NCBI GenBank assembly: GCA_050946655.1
Contig: JBMNVE010000015.1
Coordinates: 1-35,207, forward strand
Direction: 5' to 3'
Length of the DNA: 35,207 nt
Source of the DNA: JAXGRD01 sp050946655
GTDB taxonomy: Bacteria > Bacillota > Clostridia > Peptostreptococcales > Anaerovoracaceae
Under the pieces are notes generated by a model. The model was not told the origin of the DNA. It did not search any database and saw nothing but the letters and a program-made list of their open reading frames with translations. Below are positions 30,253-35,207 of this stretch, piece after piece. How positions within the stretch are numbered: the first letter of the stretch is position 1; every line of letters begins with the position of its first letter. The translations under genes were made by a program, and so were the position numbers.

Positions 30253-32634
30253 TTATTCTTCTATCGCTGTTCTGCTGATGATCTCGTCTTGGACCTCCGT
30301 GCACAGCTCCGTAAAGAAGGCGGAATACCCGGCCACTCGCACGATAAGGTCCCGGTGCTTATCCGGATGAGCCTTGGCGTCTTCCAAGACCGCATTATCC
30401 ACGCAGTTGAACTGCATCTGAGCATTGCCCAGAATAGACGATGTCTTGAGAAGCGTCACCACCCCATTTCGTCCCTCAACAGAATCCAGGTAAGCCGGAG
30501 TAAACTTGAAGTTGTGGGACATCCCCAGGCTCATGGATTCACAGTTGATCTTGGACACGGATTTGATCACTGCCGTGGGGCCCTTTCTATCCGCACCCTG
30601 AGAAGGGCTCATCCCGTCGGAAAGTGGTTCGTAGGCCTTGCGCCCATCGGGGGTTGCACCCAACATTTCTCCCAGAGGCGTGTTAAACGACTGGGAGAGG
30701 GTCCCATGGATGTGCTTTGCATAGAGAGACGGATAGCTGTTCATCTTGCGTTCCGTATAGTCTACGATATCCTTTACAAAGGCATCCGCATAATCATCGT
30801 CATTTCCGTATTTAGGTGCCTTGATACAGGCCTTTCTCATCTCTTCAAAGCCTACCCAGTTTGCATCCATGGCTTCCTTCAGCTGGGCAAGAGTATACTT
30901 CTGCTCATCATAGACCACCTTTTTTATTGCGGCCATGCTGTCCGCATAAGTACCCAGGCCTGCGAATATACTCCCGGGCCCCTCATACAAGACCGCACCC
31001 CCTGCCATAACGTCTTTACCTTTATCCATACAACCGTCGATGAATATGGACATATAGGGTGTGGGATTGATATCGCGGAATATGCCCTCAATGATGTTGG
31101 ATCCTTCGCAGTTGATTTGGATCAAGTAGTCCAGCTGCTTCTTTACGGCAGCTTCGAATTCCTCAAAAGTCCTGAACTCACTCACATCTCCCGTATCCAG
31201 CCATCGCTTCTCTCCATAGGTGGGAAGCGCACCGTTGTGGAGCGCCAGTTCGATGCAGATAGGCCACTGAGTAAATCCTCCCGCGGTCCATTGATGGACC
31301 CGGCCGTTTTTTTGTGGCTCCACGCAGCCCATCAAGCTGTAATCCCTGGCATCTTCCGCGCCATATCCCTTTGCCAGCATCATCTTTACATGAGCATCAT
31401 CAAAATGGACGGCAGGCATCCCGCCGCCTGCGCGGATCACATCTACCACTTTTTCCAAATATCTTTGGGGAGAACTGTTGTGCACCCTGCAGGCCAGCGT
31501 CGGCTGATATACTTTGATCTTCTCCACCGCATCCATGACGAGATAAGTAAGATCATTGCAGGCGTCTCCGCCCTTTCTTCCTATCCCGCCTACACTCATG
31601 TTGATAAAGGGCATATAGCCGGCAAAATACTTGGCCGTGCCCCCGGGGGTGTACCAAATCACTTCGGAGCACTTGATCATAAAGCATCCGAACAATTCAA
31701 AGGCCTCTTCCTCCGTCAGCCTTCCCTCTTGCATATCCCGTTCATAGCAGGGATACATGTACTGGTCCACTCTGCCCAAAGAAGTACTGCACTGGTTGGC
31801 TTCCAAAGAAAACAGGGACTGGATGGTCCATACCGCCTGAAGAGCCTCCTGAAAGGTCTCCGGTGGCATGGCCGGAACTCTTTTGTTCACTTCCGCAATT
31901 GTCTCCAGTTCTTTCTTTCGCCTTGGGTCTTTTTCTTTCCCTGCCAACTCAGCGGCATATTCGCTTAGGCGGTTGGCATAAGCCAGCACACCTTGGCAAA
32001 TTTCTATGGAAGAAAGGTAGAAGGACTTTTTCTCCTCAAAATCCGGGTCGTCTTCCTTGAGTTTGCTCAAATGGTCCTCCGCTTCCTCCAGGATCCCGTT
32101 GATGCCTTTCCTAAACAGGATAATGTCATAGCCCGGGCTGGAATCACCCCCACCGCTGGTAACATGATAGGTCAGGTCCGTGATCCCCGCTTCTGCACCG
32201 TATTCCCACATATCTGCCTTGCGCAGTTCTTTTTCACAAGCCTCCGCAAGGGATTTTCCTTTCCAGAAGGGGAAGATTTCCTCCCTCATGATTTTTTTAT
32301 CTTCTTCGCTGATGAAGTAAGGATCCTGAGGCCTTGTCCCGATTTCATCCAGTTCTTCTTCCATCCACTCCCATGCAATGTCCGGAGAGAAGGCACCAGC
32401 TCTCGCCTTTCCGCAAGGGTGACCTACAATCAGTTCATCTTCCTGTATGAGAAGAGGAGCCGTCTCACACGCCCTCCTAAAGCTTTTGGCTATCCTCAGA
32501 TTAGGAGCAATATCCGGATTTTCCCTAGCCACCCGGGTGAAAGCGATGGCTCGATCCACGGTGATGCTGGGCACTGCATCCAAATACGCACTTTTCAAAC
32601 GTTTCAGCCGATACGTCATTTTATTCTCGTTCAT
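30253..32634 (-). CDS. Glycyl radical enzyme, choline trimethylamine-lyase (CutC)-like
   Basis: This 793-residue protein belongs to the pyruvate formate-lyase superfamily. The glycyl radical site RVAGYSAFF (Gly769) and the catalytic GCVEP (Cys437, Glu439) are intact and 332 residues apart. Compared with the active site of Desulfovibrio CutC as I remember it (Tyr208, Asp216, Phe395, Cys489, Glu491, Thr502, Tyr506, Gly821), a constant offset of 52 gives Tyr156, Asp164, Phe343, Cys437, Glu439, Thr450, Phe454 and Gly769, so only Tyr506 differs (Phe). This suggests cleavage of choline or a similar quaternary amine to trimethylamine and an aldehyde. No activating radical-SAM enzyme or microcompartment gene is adjacent. 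I start at the second of two neighbouring ATGs, 5 nt after GGAG. A related substrate is possible. Confidence 0.85.
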   Translation of the reverse strand: MNENKMTYRLKRLKSAYLDAVPSITVDRAIAFTRVARENPDIAPNLRIAKSFRRACETAPLLIQEDELIVGHPCGKARAGAFSPDIAWEWMEEELDEIGTRPQDPYFISEEDKKIMREEIFPFWKGKSLAEACEKELRKADMWEYGAEAGITDLTYHVTSGGGDSSPGYDIILFRKGINGILEEAEDHLSKLKEDDPDFEEKKSFYLSSIEICQGVLAYANRLSEYAAELAGKEKDPRRKKELETIAEVNKRVPAMPPETFQEALQAVWTIQSLFSLEANQCSTSLGRVDQYMYPCYERDMQEGRLTEEEAFELFGCFMIKCSEVIWYTPGGTAKYFAGYMPFINMSVGGIGRKGGDACNDLTYLVMDAVEKIKVYQPTLACRVHNSSPQRYLEKVVDVIRAGGGMPAVHFDDAHVKMMLAKGYGAEDARDYSLMGCVEPQKNGRVHQWTAGGFTQWPICIELALHNGALPTYGEKRWLDTGDVSEFRTFEEFEAAVKKQLDYLIQINCEGSNIIEGIFRDINPTPYMSIFIDGCMDKGKDVMAGGAVLYEGPGSIFAGLGTYADSMAAIKKVVYDEQKYTLAQLKEAMDANWVGFEEMRKACIKAPKYGNDDDYADAFVKDIVDYTERKMNSYPSLYAKHIHGTLSQSFNTPLGEMLGATPDGRKAYEPLSDGMSPSQGADRKGPTAVIKSVSKINCESMSLGMSHNFKFTPAYLDSVEGRNGVVTLLKTSSILGNAQMQFNCVDNAVLEDAKAHPDKHRDLIVRVAGYSAFFTELCTEVQDEIISRTAIEE

Positions 32635-32683
32635 CATCTCTCCATATCCCTTCAATGCTGTGAAAATTCGTACCTATAGATAG

Positions 32684-32714
32684 ACTCTACACCTTCCCCT
32701 AAGGGTAAAGGCAA
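32684..32714 (-). promoter_or_regulatory. MerR-type promoter with 19-bp spacer and central dyad, upstream of glycyl radical enzyme
   Basis: On the minus strand TTGCCT (plus 32709-32714) and TAGAGT (plus 32684-32689) are 19 bp apart, longer than normal, and the spacer holds a dyad centred at 32701 (7 of 9 pairs, core CCCTAAGGG). This is the pattern used by MerR-family activators. It lies about 50 nt upstream of the enzyme start. The plus strand also reads TAGACT-N19-TAAAGG, so control of an ancestral plus-strand gene is possible. Confidence 0.6.
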
Positions 32715-32917
32715 GCACTTTAGCAGAAAAAACCGGAATATTATCAGGCCGGGAAATCCTGGTTTTCGATGAACCCACCAACGGCCTTGACGGCGGAAAT
32801 ATGCGCACCATCGCAGAAGTGCTCAGAGCCGAAGCCAACAAGGGAAAAACCATAATGGTCATCACCCACGACCATGAATTGATAGGCCACTGCTGCGACT
32901 GTGAAATTTGCTTGTAG
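32705..32917 (+). pseudogene. C-terminal remnant of an ABC transporter ATPase
   Basis: An open frame of about 70 codons ends at TAG 32915-32917 and encodes the last part of an ABC ATPase: SGREILVFDEPTNGLDGG (Walker B and D-loop) followed by MVITHDHELI (switch histidine). It has no start region, no Walker A and no proper signature motif; an in-frame stop lies at 32681-32683. The sequence resembles cobalt/energy-coupling-type ATPases. It is therefore the tail of a deleted gene, and its upstream end runs into the MerR-type promoter. Confidence 0.75.
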
Positions 32918-33052
32918 GGAAGGTGCCTTCCGGCACATGGCCTGAGGGTGAATGGGGACCCATATGACCTTTTACTTGTTTCTCGGACTAGAGAACGCCC
33001 TCAAATTTAAGCTTATCTGTTTGTAGCGTATTTTGGACATCAGGGATTAAGA

Positions 33053-33589
33053 TTACTTGCAATTCTTTTTGTGAGCCTTTAACTTTTTCATTGCCCAATC
33101 ATAATGGCTCGCTGTGGCACTAACAAAATAAGAACCAAGTGTACTACCGCCTACCCAAGGAAATACGTCCTTGGTAAATAGCTCTTTGTCTGAAAAAGTC
33201 TCTGCAAGTTTCATTACGTCCCTATGTGACTTCACATAGATTTTTTCTGCTTCCTCTAAAGGTGTATCTTGATGTTTCTTCCAAAACTCCACATTCATAT
33301 CCCCATAGGTTTTCCAATTATAAGGTGGAATAAGAAACGGTCTTTCTTCGCCATTCATGTTTGAAGAAACCCAATTTAGTAATAGTTGATGCCATTCGTA
33401 AAGGTGAATCAGAATATCCCTTAGGTTCTTGTCTCGCTTCCAATGAGCTTCTTTCTTCTTCTCATCTGACGAAAAATCAAATGGTGTATTAAGTTCTATC
33501 TCAGTCATTGACACAATTAAGCCACTTAGCTTTTCAAAGTTATTTTGAGCTGCAATCATTAAATCTGTTTTTGACGTTGGTCTAGCCAT
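33053..33589 (-). CDS. ClbS/DfsB family four-helix protein
   Basis: This is a 178-residue protein of the ClbS/DfsB (DinB-like) family. Hallmarks are the start MARPTSKTDLMIAAQ, then KKKEAHWKRDKNLRDILIHL and YEWHQLLLNWV, and later YNWKTYGDMNVEFWKKHQ. ClbS of colibactin producers is a cyclopropane hydrolase that protects the cell from its own genotoxin, but most homologues are of unknown function and occur far from such clusters, as here. An AGAGGAGG site precedes the ATG. The gene is visibly more AT-rich than the operons to the left and sits beside a WYL regulator gene 82 nt upstream, suggesting a transferred pair. Confidence 0.85.
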   Translation of the reverse strand: MARPTSKTDLMIAAQNNFEKLSGLIVSMTEIELNTPFDFSSDEKKKEAHWKRDKNLRDILIHLYEWHQLLLNWVSSNMNGEERPFLIPPYNWKTYGDMNVEFWKKHQDTPLEEAEKIYVKSHRDVMKLAETFSDKELFTKDVFPWVGGSTLGSYFVSATASHYDWAMKKLKAHKKNCK

Positions 33590-33671
33590 AATAATCCTCC
33601 TCTGTTCATTTTTCTATTTCACTTTCTCTATTTTCATGAAACCAAAATATATATGCCAACTGTTTGTCATA

Positions 33672-34568
33672 TTAAGAATAGTTTTTTAAACTATCTTCCA
33701 GTTTCTGTCTAATTATTTTTTTGATTGAAAGAGGTTCAATTACAGTGGCAAAGGATCCGAAAGACAGAATATAGCCATAAACCCATTCATCCTCAGGGAA
33801 ATTCATTGTAACGATGACGCTTCCATCCTGATTTTCTACAATATCTTGCTCGGAAAACTCATCTAGAATTCGATATGTCGCTTCCTTTTCTACTCTCATG
33901 AGAATTTTGGTTGTTGAACGAATATATTGATTATCCGGGCAAATACCTAAATCAATGTTTTTCGGAGTGAACTGCACATCTTCGATTGTCACGTTTCGCA
34001 TTCTGCTAAACCGAAAAAATCTTACTTCCTTTTTCTTAAGACAGTACGCTTTTAGATACCAGTTCTTTTCTTTAAACCAAAGTTTATAGGGTTCTACTAT
34101 CCTTTTGCTGTGCTTGTTTAGAGAGGAGAGGTAATCAAAAGAGAGAAGTTTCTTCGAAAGAATTGCTTGTTTGGATTTCTCGAATTGATCTTTAATTAAG
34201 CTTCCCCAATCATCAAAATCAATTTCATAGAACCCTTGATTTTTATCCCCAAAAAAGGCGGATACTTTAGAGAGGGTATCATCTACTGATAATTCATCAA
34301 GAGCGTTTAAACTCTGCAAAGCGGACAGTATCTTGATTTTTTCTTCTTCCGTCAGTAGTGTTTTATTGAGAACGTAGTCAGGTAACAACGAAATACCGCC
34401 ATTTTTACCTTTGCTCATATAGATCGGTATACCGGCAGCTGAAAGATCTTCCACATCACGATAAATGGTTCTGGTAGATACTTCAAATCTTTCAGCCAAT
34501 TCTTTAGCTGTAACTCTCCCTTTATCGAGAAGCAAATATACTATTTCAAAAAGTCTATTTATTTTCAT
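33672..34568 (-). CDS. YafY-type HTH/WYL-domain transcriptional regulator
   Basis: This is a 298-residue regulator. Residues 1-55 form an HTH_11 winged helix (ELAERFEVSTRTIYRDVEDLSAAGIPI), and the C-terminal part is a WYL domain (about 135-230, with EPYKLWFKEKNWYLKAYCLKKKEVRFFRFSRM split by short gaps) and a WCX extension. WYL domains sense nucleic acid or small ligands in several systems. The ATG has a GAGGTGAG site upstream. The neighbouring ClbS-like gene on the same strand is the likely target, but no operator is proven; a short dyad lies just upstream of the -10 box (34603-34616). Base composition is AT-rich, unlike the nearby housekeeping genes. Confidence 0.9.
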   Translation of the reverse strand: MKINRLFEIVYLLLDKGRVTAKELAERFEVSTRTIYRDVEDLSAAGIPIYMSKGKNGGISLLPDYVLNKTLLTEEEKIKILSALQSLNALDELSVDDTLSKVSAFFGDKNQGFYEIDFDDWGSLIKDQFEKSKQAILSKKLLSFDYLSSLNKHSKRIVEPYKLWFKEKNWYLKAYCLKKKEVRFFRFSRMRNVTIEDVQFTPKNIDLGICPDNQYIRSTTKILMRVEKEATYRILDEFSEQDIVENQDGSVIVTMNFPEDEWVYGYILSFGSFATVIEPLSIKKIIRQKLEDSLKNYS

Positions 34569-34585
34569 CGACTCACCTCAATGAC

Positions 34586-34616
34586 ATTATAGCACTTAAC
34601 AAGACATTTACATGTC
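34586..34616 (-). promoter_or_regulatory. Promoter region of WYL regulator with GACAT dyad
   Basis: On the minus strand TATAAT (plus 34586-34591) lies 17 nt before the ATG. Upstream of it GACAT-TTAC-ATGTC (34603-34616) is a 5-bp dyad that could be an autoregulatory site. A further TGACAT copy overlaps the -10 region. No good -35 hexamer is seen. Confidence 0.4.
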
Positions 34617-34774
34617 ATATTAAAAGAAAAATACCCGGTATACTGCTTGGAATCATCTTTGCTTTTGTAAAACAACTCTAAGCGACACACCGGTTTTTGA
34701 ATTTTGTACTTTGCGGAAAATATAAAATCCCACCCATTACTGTATTTTCCGCTAAGGCAAACTCCATGATGCAC

Positions 34775-34823
34775 TGTACAAACCCCTTCCCGCCAAGTAT
34801 AATATACGTTAGTTAACGCTAAC
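34775..34823 (+). promoter_or_regulatory. Promoter with GTTAG/CTAAC operator-like repeat before methyltransferase gene
   Basis: TGTACA (34775-34780) and TATAAT (34798-34803) are 17 bp apart on the plus strand. Just after the -10 box GTTAG (34808-34812) and CTAAC (34819-34823) form an inverted repeat with a 6-nt spacer, in the position of a repressor site at the transcription start. Confidence 0.5.
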
Positions 34824-34921
34824 CGCATCATCCCTTCGTAAATTTCTGTTATCCATCAAGGGCCATCTAGATGCTCCTGTGGAAAATTGCCCCAGCATCC
34901 CCAAAGGAAAGGAGTACGCTA

Positions 34922-35207
34922 TTGAGTACCTTACAAGGCGTGGCAAACACGCTGTTCATTCCCCTCACTGCACGGATCTTTGCATCGGAGAAGTTCCCGG
35001 AGTATTTTTACGATAAGAAAGCATTGGTATTGAAGAAGCATCTTCCCGATGACACCATCCGGGAAAAATCTTCGGAATACACCATGATGGCTTCCGTTGC
35101 CAGATATTACAATGTGGACCACATAGCCAAAGCCTTTATCCGGAAACATAAGCGATGCAATATCGTATATTTGGGAGCCGGACTTGAAACAGCATACTAC
35201 AGGTTAA
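34922..35207 (+). CDS. Leucine carboxyl methyltransferase-family (class I SAM) methyltransferase, partial
   Basis: The frame starts at a TTG (34922-34924) 7 nt after a GGAAAGGAG site and is still open at the window edge, giving about 95 residues (MSTLQGVANTLFIPLTARIF onward). It contains DDTIREKSSEYTMMASVARY and then the AdoMet-binding motif IVYLGAGLETAYYRL. This matches the PPM/LCM-type group annotated as polyketide or leucine-carboxyl methyltransferases in Firmicutes. Only the N-terminal third is visible, so the substrate and full length are unknown. It has its own promoter. Confidence 0.8.
   Translation, partial: MSTLQGVANTLFIPLTARIFASEKFPEYFYDKKALVLKKHLPDDTIREKSSEYTMMASVARYYNVDHIAKAFIRKHKRCNIVYLGAGLETAYYRL

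Larger units (their letters stand above)
34569..34921. other. Intergenic region of 353 bp between divergent genes
   Basis: This region separates the WYL regulator gene (minus) from the methyltransferase gene (plus). It holds both promoters and two short dyads. An 88-codon frame on the minus strand has no family features and no convincing ribosome binding site, so I do not call it. Nothing else is recognised. Confidence 0.55.

Noticed and set aside
32922..32936. GTGCC-TTCC-GGCAC hairpin after the ABC ATPase remnant
   Set aside because: Only a 5-bp stem with no following T-run; at most a decayed terminator of the lost gene.
34565..34831. 88-codon open frame on the minus strand upstream of the WYL regulator gene
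   Set aside because: No recognisable domain, no good ribosome binding site, and it runs through the promoter region of both flanking genes.

Overview
The window comes from an anaerobic member of the Firmicutes, probably class Clostridia, with moderate GC content. The evidence is strong AGGAGG-type ribosome binding sites, frequent TTG and GTG starts, ferredoxin-type redox enzymes, an oxygen-sensitive glycyl radical enzyme, a CarD regulator and a PIN/TRAM membrane protein. I cannot name the genus. Almost all genes lie on the minus strand in tightly packed operons. The exceptions are a two-component system (16606-18754), a fragment of an ABC ATPase (32705-32917) and a partial methyltransferase at the right end.

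Region 1 (1-6126) is a pyrimidine catabolism locus. A LacI-type regulator is followed 2 nt later by a dihydroorotate-dehydrogenase-like flavoprotein with ferredoxin clusters. A separate promoter then drives an M20-type carbamoyl-amide hydrolase, preT and preA. That promoter carries a perfect 22-bp palindrome just after the -10 box, the obvious target for the LacI regulator. A dihydropyrimidinase would complete the pathway and may lie just beyond position 1.

Region 2 (6127-9718) is a gene-free 407-bp stretch followed by a polyphosphate operon, ppx-ppk1, preceded by a Pho-box-like direct repeat.

Region 3 (9719-16274) is one long housekeeping operon in the order carD, PIN/TRAM protein, ispDF fusion, proS, two short chromate-transporter halves, NUDIX hydrolase and cyclophilin. 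It starts from two tandem near-consensus promoters upstream of carD.

Region 4 (16606-20135) holds a response regulator and histidine kinase pair on the plus strand, whose 3' end overlaps the convergent radA gene.

Region 5 (20148-26605) is a nucleoside-type ABC transporter (BMP lipoprotein, ATPase, two permeases) followed in the same transcription unit by an orphan D12-class adenine methyltransferase and radA. A xanthine phosphoribosyltransferase gene lies upstream, which points to purine salvage.

Region 6 (26705-30096) is a zinc uptake operon: a small Cys/His-rich membrane protein, a ZnuA-like lipoprotein with a His-rich loop, ZnuC, ZnuB and a small OB-fold-like lipoprotein.

Region 7 (30253-32634) is a stand-alone glycyl radical enzyme that matches choline trimethylamine-lyase (CutC) at nearly every active-site position I can recall. 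No activase or microcompartment gene is next to it. It lies behind a MerR-type promoter with a 19-bp spacer.

Region 8 (32700-35207) is accessory DNA: an ABC ATPase remnant, an AT-rich pair (ClbS/DfsB-like protein and WYL regulator) and the start of a leucine-carboxyl-methyltransferase-family gene.
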